64,000 nt of DNA from JARFQW01 sp963842955 (lineage in GTDB: Bacteria; Pseudomonadota; Gammaproteobacteria; Steroidobacterales; XN24): positions 124,001 to 188,000 of the forward strand of contig CAWJIJ010000005.1 in assembly GCA_963842955.1 (NCBI GenBank), written 5' to 3'. Positions within the stretch are counted from its first letter, which is position 1. Each line of letters opens with the position of its first letter. The notes beneath the pieces were generated by a model, which was not told where the DNA came from, made no database searches, and saw only the letters and a list, made by a program, of their open reading frames with translations. Positions 1-8,960 of the stretch are shown here, in pieces. A program made the position numbers and the translations under genes.

Positions 1-17
1 GATTTATTTCAAGACGG

Positions 18-1097
18 ATGGAGATTGCTTTCATGATCACAGAACAGGTTTTGATCCAGCGGGCTTCCAGCCTCTGCGGGTGGCTGGGGGTGGCGAGCCT
101 GGCCCTGGCCGGCTGCGCGACCGCTAACGCCGACGGCAGCGGCGGCGGGACCAAGTTTACGGCCCAGCAGCTACAGGCGGTCGTCAACGAGGCCCACGCC
201 AAGTTCAAGGGTGATACGGGCGGCGCAAACGCCGACTACATCCCGATCCTGGCGACGGTACCTTCGGAGCTCTTCGGGGTGGCCATCACGCTGAAGGACG
301 GAACGACGTTTACTGCCGGTGACGTGGACTACGATTTCGCGATCGAGTCGACCTCCAAGCCGTTCACGGCAGCATTGGCCATGCAGCAGTATGGCGGGCC
401 GCAGGCGGTCGTGGACAAGATTGGCGTGGAGCCGACGGGATTGCCCTTCAACTCGAAGCTGGCCGTCGAGATTCTGGAGGCCCGGTCGGTCAACCCGCTG
501 GTGAATGCCGGCGCCATCGCCTCGGTGAGCATGCTCAAGGCCGGCAGCGAGGATGAGCGCTGGGACATGGTGCTCGGCAACCTCAGCGACTTTGCGGGCG
601 AACCCCTGACGCTGATGGACGAGGTGTACGAGTCCGAGTACACGACCTCATGGAGCAACCGGGGCATCGCCAACAACCTGTACAACTACGAGCGCCTGTA
701 CAGCGATCCGGAAGAGGCCATGCGGGTCTATACGAAGCAGTGCTCCGTGGGTGTGAATACCAAGGACCTGGCCATGATGGGGGCGACCCTGGCCAACGGT
801 GGGGTAAACCCCAAGACCGGCAAGCGGGTGATGGACGCGGCTTACGTACCCGAGCTTTTGGCCATCATGCTGACCGCCGGTTTCTATGACGAGTCCGGCT
901 ACTGGTCCATGTGGGCCGGTCTGCCGTCGAAGACCGGCGTCGGCGGCGGCATCGTCTCGGTCGTTCCCGGTGAGATGGGCATCGCCGCGTTCTCGCCGCG
1001 TCTGAACGAGGCCGGCAACAGCGTGCGGGCCCAGAAAGCCATCCACTACATCGCCGGACAGCTGGGTGTAGGTATCTTCGGAGCCAACCCGGACTGA
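18..1097 (+). CDS. glsA: Glutaminase (GlsA family) with lipoprotein signal
   Basis: This is a serine-dependent beta-lactamase-fold glutaminase that hydrolyses glutamine to glutamate and ammonia. The SxxK nucleophile motif (STSK, residues 111-114) is followed by the family's VNPLVNAGAIAS block near residue 160. The N-terminus has a hydrophobic stretch ending in the lipobox LAGC (Cys33), so the enzyme should be a periplasm-facing lipoprotein, whereas most GlsA enzymes are cytosolic. An in-frame ATG at 33 would give an equally good signal peptide, so the start is uncertain by 15 bases. A strong terminator follows at 1121. It appears to be transcribed alone. Confidence 0.9.
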   Translation: MEIAFMITEQVLIQRASSLCGWLGVASLALAGCATANADGSGGGTKFTAQQLQAVVNEAHAKFKGDTGGANADYIPILATVPSELFGVAITLKDGTTFTAGDVDYDFAIESTSKPFTAALAMQQYGGPQAVVDKIGVEPTGLPFNSKLAVEILEARSVNPLVNAGAIASVSMLKAGSEDERWDMVLGNLSDFAGEPLTLMDEVYESEYTTSWSNRGIANNLYNYERLYSDPEEAMRVYTKQCSVGVNTKDLAMMGATLANGGVNPKTGKRVMDAAYVPELLAIMLTAGFYDESGYWSMWAGLPSKTGVGGGIVSVVPGEMGIAAFSPRLNEAGNSVRAQKAIHYIAGQLGVGIFGANPD

Positions 1098-1120
1098 ACG
1101 AACGGCGTGCCGGTCGATGA

Positions 1121-1169
1121 AAAACGGGTCTCCGGGAGAAAAGTCTCTCCCGGAGGGCCCGTTTTTTTT
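1121..1169 (+). terminator. Rho-independent terminator after glutaminase gene
   Basis: A long GC-rich inverted repeat (AAAACGGG.CTCCGGGAGA pairing with TCTCCCGGAG..CCCGTTTT) with a short loop is followed by a run of eight T. It separates the glutaminase gene from the FadL-like gene. Confidence 0.9.
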
Positions 1170-1195
1170 GGCGTCTGATAAGGAAGGGATTCGCA

Positions 1196-2569
1196 TTGTC
1201 TCAGTCGACGAATTGCAGGGAATGCACACTCCCCCGGGGCCTCGGCTACCGGTGGCTTGACGGCCGCGAGACGGGGGTTTGGTGCCTGGACGATTCCGGG
1301 CAGCACAAGGGAAGCGGAAGCCATCTCCAGGTCGCCATCAGGACCCTGAGGAGGGCACTTTTTATCGTCACCACGGTTGCGGCCGCGACTTACCCCATGG
1401 CCGCTTCCGCGGACCTGGGTGCCGCCTTCTCCGGGCTGACCGCGAAAGCCGATGACGCCACGTCCGCATTTTCCTCGCCGGCGGGCATTGTGCGTCTGGA
1501 CCGGCCGGAAGTGGTTGTCCAGACGAGTTTCGCCTATACGGACGCCAAGTTCCGGGTCGATGAAGCGAGCCTTGGCGGCGGCAACGCGGACCATGACAAC
1601 GAGGTGCTGTTTGTCCCGGGCCTGTTCTATGTACATCCGCTAGCTGATCGCTGGCGGCTGGGATTGTCCCTCAATGTTCCCTCAGGCATCGGCAACGACT
1701 ACGGCAAGAACTGGGCGGGGCGCTACCTGGCAGAGGAGTCCTCGCTGGCCTTTGTCGCCAGCTCCGCGGTCGTTGCCTGGCAGGCGACCGACAAGCTGTC
1801 CGTGGGTGCCGGTCCTTACATGATGTATACCGACTCGAAGACGAAGGCTCGCGTCAACAATCTCTTGCCGGATGCGCCGGACGGCTCGGTTCGGCTGGAA
1901 GAGGACGGTGTGGCTTTCGGTTATACCCTTGGGGCGATGTACCAGTTCACCGGCGCCACCCGGGTTGCGGCGTCCTTCCGCTCTTCGGTGGAACCGACCC
2001 TGGAGGGCACGCCCTCGTTCAGCAACCTGGATCCCCTGCTGCGCGAGTTACTGGCCGCCGCGGACCTGCTCGGCACCGAGGTGGACGTGGATTTCAAGTT
2101 CCCGGCCATTGCCCAGGCCGGTTTCTATACCGAGCTGAACGACCGCTGGTCCATGACGGGAGATTTGCTGTGGATCAACATGTCCGAGTTCGGTATCACC
2201 CGCATCGGCATCGAGCAGGACAGCATTACGGTTCGCGAGGACAGTTTTCGGGACAGCTACATGACCACCGCTGGGGTCACCTACCAGTACCGTCCGGACC
2301 TGGCCATCTCGGCAGGGGCAATGTACTTCACTTCACCCGTCAGCGACGGGGACCGGGGCATCGGTCTGCCGCTGGACCGGGTCTTCGGTGTTGGCGCGGG
2401 AGTAGAGACGCCGTGCGCCAGCTTCATCTGCAAGGTCAATCTGAACTACTTCGACCTGGGTGACGGTGACCTGGCCGAAGATAGCGGGCCGCTCACCGGA
2501 AGTATTGAGGGGTCGTTCAGCAAGAACTGGGCCCTCATGCTGGACTTTCAGTTTCGCAGACGCTTTTAG
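1196..2569 (+). CDS. OmpP1/FadL-family outer membrane transport protein
   Basis: A beta-barrel of the FadL/TodX type, which takes long-chain fatty acids or hydrophobic compounds across the outer membrane. The mature part opens with ADLGAAFSGLTAKADDAT and a SPAG turn typical of the family's N-terminal plug, and ends in aromatic-rich strands finishing FQFRRRF. The start is odd: a TTG at 1196 has a good Shine-Dalgarno (AAGGAAGGG, 7 bases away) but puts about 48 unrelated residues ahead of an obvious signal peptide (RRALFIVTTVAAAT.PMAASA, from about 1340). No ATG, GTG or TTG lies just before that signal. The true start may be non-canonical or obscured by an error. Confidence 0.85.
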   Translation: MSQSTNCRECTLPRGLGYRWLDGRETGVWCLDDSGQHKGSGSHLQVAIRTLRRALFIVTTVAAATYPMAASADLGAAFSGLTAKADDATSAFSSPAGIVRLDRPEVVVQTSFAYTDAKFRVDEASLGGGNADHDNEVLFVPGLFYVHPLADRWRLGLSLNVPSGIGNDYGKNWAGRYLAEESSLAFVASSAVVAWQATDKLSVGAGPYMMYTDSKTKARVNNLLPDAPDGSVRLEEDGVAFGYTLGAMYQFTGATRVAASFRSSVEPTLEGTPSFSNLDPLLRELLAAADLLGTEVDVDFKFPAIAQAGFYTELNDRWSMTGDLLWINMSEFGITRIGIEQDSITVREDSFRDSYMTTAGVTYQYRPDLAISAGAMYFTSPVSDGDRGIGLPLDRVFGVGAGVETPCASFICKVNLNYFDLGDGDLAEDSGPLTGSIEGSFSKNWALMLDFQFRRRF

Positions 2570-2640
2570 CTCCGCAAGATCTTCGCGGCGGAGAAAGCGC
2601 GGGTCTGTCAGGCAGGGAAGCGGGTCGGGGGACCGGTGCC

Positions 2641-3267
2641 CTAGAGTCGCGACATCTGCTGCGCCCGGTGGTCGGCCAGCTCTGCCTCCCGCATGCGCAG
2701 TTCCCGCTCCAGGCGATGAACGTCGGTGTCCAGATTCCGGCGTTCCTCGATCAGTTGCCGGCTGACCACCAGCAGGCGCGCTCGCTCCTCACCCGGCGTA
2801 TCGTCGGAAAAAGTCGCGGCCAGAATGTCCGCCTGCTCGAGTTCTATGTCCTTCATCCGCTGACGCTTCTGCTGAAGCTTGCGGTGGGTGGAGTTGACGG
2901 CGAACTCGAGTTCGAAGAGGGCGCGGCCTTCCTCGTAGCTCGCAAAAAATTCGTCTTCTGTCTCGGGGGGACACACACCCAGATACTCGCCGCCGCGGGC
3001 GCCTTCGCGAAAGCCACGAGAGGGTTTGCAGTATTCCAGCAGTCCGGCGTCACGACCGTACTGGTAGGCCTGGAAATTTGGCGCCACCTCGTGCTTCGCG
3101 CAGCCTTTGCGATGCCGGGCAAACGCATCGGGCGCGCGGCCGAGGGATCCGTCCTCGTAGCCCACCGCCTGCCAGTCGGCGAGCTCGCACTCGCTGGCGG
3201 TCATGCCGGTGCAGCCCAGCAGCGTGGACAGCGCTACCCCCATGATCAAAACGCGCAAGTGACGCAT
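2641..3267 (-). CDS. DUF2799 family lipoprotein
   Basis: A 208-residue lipoprotein with lipobox LLGC (Cys19). The DUF2799 pattern is visible: a DW..VGYEDG opening, several Y-x-x-G-R/G repeats, C..CKP-type cysteines and a charged C-terminal coiled coil (about residues 120-205, rich in E, R, L and Q). Function is unknown; the family is a set of small periplasmic lipoproteins. I chose the ATG at 3267 because it has AGGGAG upstream and begins the signal peptide; the frame stays open upstream to 3495 but encodes nothing recognisable there. It is divergent from the NTF2-like gene. Confidence 0.8.
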   Translation of the reverse strand: MRHLRVLIMGVALSTLLGCTGMTASECELADWQAVGYEDGSLGRAPDAFARHRKGCAKHEVAPNFQAYQYGRDAGLLEYCKPSRGFREGARGGEYLGVCPPETEDEFFASYEEGRALFELEFAVNSTHRKLQQKRQRMKDIELEQADILAATFSDDTPGEERARLLVVSRQLIEERRNLDTDVHRLERELRMREAELADHRAQQMSRL

Positions 3268-3523
3268 ACCGCATCTCCCTATGCGACATAAGTGGCGAGG
3301 ATATTTATGCCAGTCATGGGGCCCGGAAGCGGTGACGTGTCTCACGAAACGCCGGATCTGGAGGTTTTGGGCCGGCGCAGTCGGCGCCCCGGCACCGGTA
3401 TCACGCAAATCAATGAGATATTCCGGGCTTTGGGCAGACGCGACGCGTATGGTCGGCCTTCGGTCAGAGCCCAGGCTCCGGTGGCCGGTCAACAATCACA
3501 AGGTCTGAACAGGGGAAGGGAAA

Positions 3524-4021
3524 ATGCATTCGAAGAACAACATAGCGCGTGGAAAGCATCGGGTAGCGGGGCTGGCCTTGCTGGCGGTGGCCGCGTTGCC
3601 GCTTGCGGCCGTGGCGGACACGGCAGCAGAAGTGCGCGCGGAAGTGCTGGACTCCAGCGCGTATGTGCGGAAGAACCTCAAGGACATGGATGGCGGCGTC
3701 TCCAGCCAGGGATCGCTGGAGTTCTGGTCCAGCGGCGGCCTGCTGCAGCGGGTTCCGGCGGAGTCGCCGGACGTCAGCTACAAGGCCTTCTCCCTGACCC
3801 CGAAGCACGTCGAAGTGGTCACACTCGTCGAAGGGCAGGCCGCCGTGGCGATGTACTACTCCGAGGGGTCCTACCACCAGGACGGTGGCGACCTCGTGCC
3901 CCACTACATGACCCGGATCACCGAGGTGTACGTAAAGGAAGACGGTAAATGGCGAGTCCGTGCCGCCCACTATTCGCCGATTGCCGGCGGTAGCGGCACC
4001 GACCAGAGCGCCGTGGACTAG
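3524..4021 (+). CDS. Secreted NTF2/SnoaL-like protein
   Basis: A 165-residue protein with a Sec signal peptide (LALLAVAALPLAAVADTA) and a small cone-shaped NTF2-like fold: a helical start, then strands ending in MTRITEVYVKEDGKWRVRAA, the hallmark C-terminal strand pair of DUF4440/SnoaL-like proteins. It may act as a periplasmic ligand-binding protein or isomerase; no catalytic residues can be assigned. Shine-Dalgarno AGGGGAAGG precedes the ATG. A clean terminator follows at 4075. Confidence 0.75.
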   Translation: MHSKNNIARGKHRVAGLALLAVAALPLAAVADTAAEVRAEVLDSSAYVRKNLKDMDGGVSSQGSLEFWSSGGLLQRVPAESPDVSYKAFSLTPKHVEVVTLVEGQAAVAMYYSEGSYHQDGGDLVPHYMTRITEVYVKEDGKWRVRAAHYSPIAGGSGTDQSAVD

Positions 4022-4074
4022 GCTCGCGCCGGGCCTCGGCCGCCCATGGCGAGGCGATCTCGCAACATCGAGAG

Positions 4075-4105
4075 CAGCCGGCGCGGTTACGTGCCGGCTG
4101 TTTTT
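4075..4105 (+). terminator. Rho-independent terminator
   Basis: Perfect 8-bp stem CAGCCGGC / GCCGGCTG with a 10-base loop, followed by TTTTT. It ends the NTF2-like gene and faces the convergent HdeD-like gene. Confidence 0.85.
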
Positions 4106-4175
4106 CCATCTGAACCGCGATCCCCGATAATCATCGACTCCGGCGTCGCGGACGGGAAACCGCTTTCAAACGGCG

Positions 4176-4791
4176 TTATCGGCTGCCGGGCGCTTCGAGT
4201 CGCTGACTGGCGTTCCTCAATCGCAGGGCGAGATAAATCAGGACACCGCCCAGCAGCAGGGCGATCAGGCTGATCAGCCAACCGATGGCGACCAGGCCGC
4301 TGCCCGGCCAGAACAACAGCACAAGGCCGGCCACACTCGCCCCGAGACCGAGGGTCATGAGCAGGCTCCGATTGGGGTCGGCGGCGTCCAGGCGCCGGGC
4401 CGAAAACACCTGGCTGACTCCCGCTACCAGGAGCCACAGTCCGAACACAATCAGCAGGGTCCGCAGCGATTCCCCCGGCCAGAAGACGAGCACGGCGCCG
4501 ATGCCGAGGCTCACCAGGGACTGGAGCAGAAACTCCCGTCGCTCCGCATTGAGCAGCGCGCCGATGAAGCCGGCGGTACCGTCGGCCAGGCAGAACACTC
4601 CCAGGCGCAAGGGCGAGGAGGCTGAGGCTCGAGCTCGGGTTGAAGAGCGCGTAGAGCCCCAGGGCCACGGCGAAGAGGCCGCGCAGCAGGAACGTCCACC
4701 ACATATGGCCCAGCTTGTCGCCCAGGGCCCCGCGGAGCTGTGAGGCGACGGCGCGGGCTCTCTCGGCCTGGATTCCGGACGGGTCTGCCAT
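4176..4791 (-). CDS. HdeD/DUF308 family membrane protein (frame broken)
   Basis: An integral membrane protein with about six short hydrophobic helices in two DUF308 repeats, related to acid-resistance protein HdeD. The N-terminal part (MADPSGIQAERARAVAS to LYALFNPSSSLSLLAL) and the C-terminal part (LGVFCLADGTAGFIGALL onward, including two LVLLFWPG or VLVFWPGESLRTL segments) lie in different frames. They join seamlessly if one G of the GG at 4604-4605 is removed. The start at 4791 has AAGGAAG upstream. Either a recent frameshift or a base-calling error; the rest of the protein shows no decay. Confidence 0.75.
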
Positions 4792-4979
4792 GTTTCTTCC
4801 TTTAGGCTATTGATCAAAGGCCACCGGGCCACGTACGCAATCCACGGGACAAGCGAGGGCATCTTTCTGCTGTCGCCGGATCTCTTCGGTTGGTGGTAAA
4901 CGTTGCTGTCAGTGTAGTCGGGCTGTCGTGTCGCCGGCGGCCTGCGGTCGGGGCCTGGAGAGCCGGTGAAGCCGCAAAC

Positions 4980-5001
4980 AAAAACTCCGCCGAGGCGGAG
5001 T
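4980..5001 (-). terminator. Terminator of the PEP-CTERM gene
   Basis: Stem ACTCCGCC / GGCGGAGT with a minimal loop. Read on the minus strand it is followed by a run of T, as expected just downstream of the PEP-CTERM stop. The plus-strand side also has some T (TTCTT), so it may act in both directions. Confidence 0.8.
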
Positions 5002-5033
5002 TCTTGTCTTGGCTTGAATAGCTTCGCGGGTCG

Positions 5034-5480
5034 TCAGGCGTTTCTTAGCCGCCTGTGCAACGCGAAACCCAGCAAGCCAATGCCTAGCAGGGCAAGACCA
5101 CCGGGCTCGGGGACCCCAACCGAGTAGGTGCCCTGCAGTCGGCCATTCGTATCAAACCAGGTTCCATTGGGGTTCAATCGAATGTCGAAGAACGGTGAAT
5201 ACAACAGCGAGACTTGAGACGTGAATGCGGTTCCGTTGAAAGCGCCTGCTCCGCCGCTGGCTGCCGGAGAGTTCACGCCACCACCAAATGGCCCAAACGG
5301 GTCGAAGTTGACCAGCAGGCTCGAAAAGGAATTGTCCGAATCATCCCAGGTGAAGGAGCCGGAACCGCTGTTGCCTCCGGAGAGGTTGATTCCAACGGTA
5401 ATCAAACTGGCCTGGGCGCTGAAAGACCAGAACAGCAGAGCCAGCCCCAGAGCGGCGAATCCCGTAAGTCGTTGTTTCAT
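5034..5480 (-). CDS. PEP-CTERM sorting-domain exported protein
   Basis: A 148-residue exported protein. A Sec signal peptide (about residues 1-24, ending AQA) leads a Gly/Ser/Phe/Asn-rich body. The C-terminus is a textbook PEP-CTERM signal: VPEP at 123-126, a hydrophobic helix, then the basic tail HRRLRNA. Such proteins are cleaved by exosortase and displayed with exopolysaccharide. No exosortase or EPS genes lie in this window, so the sorting machinery must be elsewhere. Upstream sits a -24/-12 (sigma-54) promoter, the regulation known for many PEP-CTERM genes under the PrsK/PrsR system. Confidence 0.88.
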   Translation of the reverse strand: MKQRLTGFAALGLALLFWSFSAQASLITVGINLSGGNSGSGSFTWDDSDNSFSSLLVNFDPFGPFGGGVNSPAASGGAGAFNGTAFTSQVSLLYSPFFDIRLNPNGTWFDTNGRLQGTYSVGVPEPGGLALLGIGLLGFALHRRLRNA

Positions 5481-5521
5481 CCTGCCTGCCCCAATTTGTG
5501 AAACAGTCTTTGAGTTATGTC

Positions 5522-5538
5522 AAGCAGGATTCATGCCA
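5522..5538 (-). promoter_or_regulatory. Sigma-54 (-24/-12) promoter of the PEP-CTERM gene
   Basis: The minus strand reads TGGCATGAATCCTGCTT. GG (-24) and GC (-12) are exactly 10 bases apart, matching the sigma-54 consensus TGGCACG-N4-TTGCW at most positions. It lies about 45-58 bases upstream of the PEP-CTERM ATG at 5480, giving a short leader. PEP-CTERM genes are known to be driven by sigma-54 with PrsR in several Proteobacteria. Confidence 0.7.
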
Positions 5539-5792
5539 CACTTAATCCCTTATGCGCTTCAGGACGTTACACGGGCGGGTCATTCGGCAGGGCACCGTAT
5601 GTGTAAATAAAACCGACGTTTTTCAACGAGGTTTCTCTTTACAGCTGCGCTATCCAACCCGGCTCGGACGACTCGCCGGCTGGAGACCCTCATTTTGCGC
5701 TTGCTCTGGCGTTGCCGAGACGTTCGCCCCGGCACCCATTGCCCGGCGCTTGCGTCAGGCGTGGTTTCCCCTGGGTCGAAAGATCAAGCAGA
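5539..5792. other. Intergenic region between PEP-CTERM promoter and RND pump gene
   Basis: With the promoter and leader, this makes a gap of about 310 bases. It is more A+T-rich than its surroundings near 5600-5650. No convincing gene or hairpin terminator was seen. It is where activator sites for the sigma-54 promoter would be expected; I could not identify one. Confidence 0.4.
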
Positions 5793-8700
5793 TCAGGCCG
5801 TCCGCGCCACCAGGCGCCCCATCAGGCGCTCGCGAATGCCAAGCACCAGGGCCAGCAGGGCCGGCAGGAAGATCAGCGTGACGATGGCGGAGTAAAGGAT
5901 GCCGAAGAGCACGACGGCACCCAGTCCGCGGTAGAGCTCGGTGCCCGCGCCGGGAAGGAAGACCAGGGGCGACAGTCCCAGCACGGTGGTGATCGTCGAC
6001 ATCAGGACCGGCCGCAGGCGGGTCGCAACGGCCTCCTGAACCGCGTCCGTCGGCGCCAGGCCCTTTTCCCGGACGTTGCGCACCGCACGCTCGACGATAA
6101 GTATGGGATTGTTCACGACGGTGCCGATGAGGACCAAAAACCCGAGCATCGTGATCATGTCGAAGGGTTGTTGCAGCGGGTCCAGGCCGATTGCCGGAAG
6201 CTGGGCGCCAACGGTGTTCAAGAGCCACAGCCCGGCGATCCCGCCGCTGATACCCACGGGCACCGTGGTCAGGATCAGCAGGGGATAGCCCCAGTGAGAC
6301 AGGATGGCCACGAGCAGCAGGTAGGTGATCAGCACCGCGACCAGGAAATTGCCGGCCAGCGCCTCGCGGGTCGAATCCAGCTGGTCGCTCGCGCCGCTGA
6401 GCTGGGTGGTAATGCGCGGGCCGATCTCGCCGCTTTCCCTCAGGCCGGCAATGATGTCATTGCGAACCGTTTGCACGCCCACTTCCAGGGGCACCTCGCG
6501 CGGCGGCACGATGGAGACGGTGACGGTACGTTTGCTGTCCACCCTGCGGATACTGTTGACGCTTGCGGTCTCCTCGACCCGGGCCACGGCGCTCAGCGGA
6601 ACCGGCGTCCCGGCGTCCGAGTACAGAAACAGACCGGCGATATCCTCGGGATGGTCGATCGTGCCCGAGGTGCTGTAGAGGTACATGTCGATCTTGTCGT
6701 CGTCGATGAAGAACTCGTCCACGTAGGCGCCGTCGGAATAGGCCCAGACGAAATAGCCCAGGTCGGCCGCCGAGATGCCCAGTTCCGCCGCCCGCTCCCA
6801 GTCAGGGCGGATCTCCAGGAAGGGCTGGGCGAGTGTGAGCCCCGAGGGCTCGGAGCGCACCTGCGGATCGACGAATGCCGTGCGGCCTTCCCGGGCGATG
6901 GCCTCGGCGGCGGCATAGAGTTCCGCGATGTCGGGCCCGCTCACGTCCACGTTGATACTGCGGGTTCCGCCGGAGTTGCCCGAGAAAATCGAGCCCCGGG
7001 CCACGAAACTGCGCATGGCCGGATACTGCTTCAGCTCTTCGGAGAAGCTCGCAATCAACTCGTCGATGTGCCCGGGGTCGATGGTGGGCATGATGGTCCA
7101 GATGCTGCTGGACCCGTAAAACTGCATTGCGACCTCGATAGGCGGAAAGTCGGTCTCCCCGGCTTCGAACGGGCCGGGGTCGGCCTCAACATGGGGCTGG
7201 ACGAATTCTCGGATCTGCTTCGCCACAACGCCGACTTCGTCAATGTTGTAGCCCGAGGGAGCGAATGCCGTGGCGAAGGCCTTGGGCTCCTCACCTTCCG
7301 GCAGGTACTCGGCCTTCGGCGTCATGAAGGCAATGATGCCGGCCGTCGCCACCAGCGCGATCACGATGGTCAGGGTCTGCCTGGCAACCCCGTCGCTGCT
7401 CCGCCGCACCACGCCGAGAATCCGCCGGGTCAGAGCTTCGCTCATGCGCCCGCCGCCGACGTCGTCCGGCGCGCTCGAGAACCCTCCCAGGTAGCGGGCG
7501 CCCACCGGCACAACCGTGATTGCGACGAGCATGGACATGAAAATGGAGGCCGAGATGGCGACGGCGATATCGGAGTAGAGCTGGCCCGCCTGTTCCTGCA
7601 CGAACAGGACCGGCACAAACACGAAAATCGTCGTCAGCGTGGAGGCGAGCACCGCCTTCCAGACTTCGCGGACCCCGAGCTCGGCGGCCTCCGCTCGATC
7701 CATGCCCCGGGCGCGGTGGCGATGGATGTTCTCCAGCACCACGATGCTGTTGTCCAGGGTCATGCCGATGGCAAAAGCCACGCCCGCCAGCGAGATGACG
7801 TTGATGGTCCGCCCCGTCATCAAGAGGCCCAGGAATGCGGCCACCAGGCAGATGGGAATGCCGATGGCGCCAATGAGCGTCGTGCGCCATGAGCGAAGGA
7901 AGAGGAACAGCACGAGCGTGGCCAGCAGCGCGCCCAGGACCAGGTTCTGCCGCACCGTGGCCACCGCGTCTTCGACGTACTTGGCATCGTCCACGAACAT
8001 CTTGCTGGTCAGGCCCACGTCGGCCAGCACGGTCTCGTTGAGCTCAGCCATCTTGTCGATAATGGCGTCGCGTACGGCAACGATGTTCGAGCCGGGATCC
8101 CGACGCATGCGCAGGGTCAGAACCGGCGAATTGTTCATGAAGCTCAGGGAACGGGATTCCGCAAAGCCCAGCTCCGCCCGGCCCACGTCCTTCAGCCTGA
8201 CGAGGGCATCCCCGCGGCGGGCGACGACGAGCCCATTGATCTCGTCCACGTCCTCGAAGCGCCCGATGGTGCGCATGATGTAGCGGCGTTTGCCGGTATC
8301 CAGATCGCCGCCGGACACGTCCCGGTTGCGGGCCCGTATGGCCTGGCGCAGCTCGGAAATCGATATGCCTCGTTCGGCCAGCTTGCGCGGGTCCACCGAG
8401 ATGCGAACCTGGCGCTCCACACCGCCGCGCAGGTCGGCGTCGGACACCCCGTCCACCCGGGATACGGGCACGCGGACATTATCGTCAACGAAATCGTAGT
8501 ACTCGTTGATATCGACGTTGTTGCCGGGCAGCGGGTAGATACCGAAGAACACGAACGCGTTGTCGGAATAGGAGTTGGCGATGATGCGGGGTTCGTCAAC
8601 GTTCTCGGGGTAACCCGGCACCTGGGTCAGCGCATTGTTGACCCGCAGCAGCACATCCTCGATGTCCGTTCCGAACGGGAACTCGAGCTCGATCTCGGCC

Positions 8701-8960
8701 TGCCCCATGGAAGCCCGGGAAATGATCCGGTCGATGCCGGAAATCGTGCGCAGGTACTCCTCCTGCTCGATGAGAATTTCCCGCTCCACGTCCTGGGGGG
8801 TCGCCCCGGGCCAGCGGGTGACGATGGTGACCACCCGCACGTCCAGGTCAGGAATGAGTTGCACCGGCACGCGGAGCACGGCAAGGATGCCCATGAGCGT
8901 CACGAGCAGCATGATGACCGCGATCAGGATCGGGTTCTCGATGATGCGCCTGAACAGCAT
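5793..8960 (-). CDS. RND-family multidrug efflux inner-membrane transporter
   Basis: A 1055-residue proton-driven RND pump of the AcrB/HAE1 type, exporting drugs or other amphiphiles through a tripartite complex. The usual order is present: first helix with AVIMLLVTLMGILAVL, a porter domain, helices 2-6 including the GIPICLVAAF and GMTLDNSIVVLENIHRH segment (the latter carrying the relay acidic region of TM4), a second porter half, and C-terminal helices with VVNNPILIVERAVRN and TITTVLGLSPLVF. Length matches the family. Its start overlaps the adaptor's stop by one base (TGATG), so the two are translationally coupled. No TolC-type channel gene is nearby. Confidence 0.93.
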   Translation of the reverse strand: MLFRRIIENPILIAVIMLLVTLMGILAVLRVPVQLIPDLDVRVVTIVTRWPGATPQDVEREILIEQEEYLRTISGIDRIISRASMGQAEIELEFPFGTDIEDVLLRVNNALTQVPGYPENVDEPRIIANSYSDNAFVFFGIYPLPGNNVDINEYYDFVDDNVRVPVSRVDGVSDADLRGGVERQVRISVDPRKLAERGISISELRQAIRARNRDVSGGDLDTGKRRYIMRTIGRFEDVDEINGLVVARRGDALVRLKDVGRAELGFAESRSLSFMNNSPVLTLRMRRDPGSNIVAVRDAIIDKMAELNETVLADVGLTSKMFVDDAKYVEDAVATVRQNLVLGALLATLVLFLFLRSWRTTLIGAIGIPICLVAAFLGLLMTGRTINVISLAGVAFAIGMTLDNSIVVLENIHRHRARGMDRAEAAELGVREVWKAVLASTLTTIFVFVPVLFVQEQAGQLYSDIAVAISASIFMSMLVAITVVPVGARYLGGFSSAPDDVGGGRMSEALTRRILGVVRRSSDGVARQTLTIVIALVATAGIIAFMTPKAEYLPEGEEPKAFATAFAPSGYNIDEVGVVAKQIREFVQPHVEADPGPFEAGETDFPPIEVAMQFYGSSSIWTIMPTIDPGHIDELIASFSEELKQYPAMRSFVARGSIFSGNSGGTRSINVDVSGPDIAELYAAAEAIAREGRTAFVDPQVRSEPSGLTLAQPFLEIRPDWERAAELGISAADLGYFVWAYSDGAYVDEFFIDDDKIDMYLYSTSGTIDHPEDIAGLFLYSDAGTPVPLSAVARVEETASVNSIRRVDSKRTVTVSIVPPREVPLEVGVQTVRNDIIAGLRESGEIGPRITTQLSGASDQLDSTREALAGNFLVAVLITYLLLVAILSHWGYPLLILTTVPVGISGGIAGLWLLNTVGAQLPAIGLDPLQQPFDMITMLGFLVLIGTVVNNPILIVERAVRNVREKGLAPTDAVQEAVATRLRPVLMSTITTVLGLSPLVFLPGAGTELYRGLGAVVLFGILYSAIVTLIFLPALLALVLGIRERLMGRLVARTA

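Noticed and set aside
5712..7892. Very long plus-strand open frame opposite the RND transporter
   Set aside because: Rich in His, Arg, Asp and Gly, with no domain or signal; it is the antisense shadow of a G+C-rich gene whose product is unmistakable.
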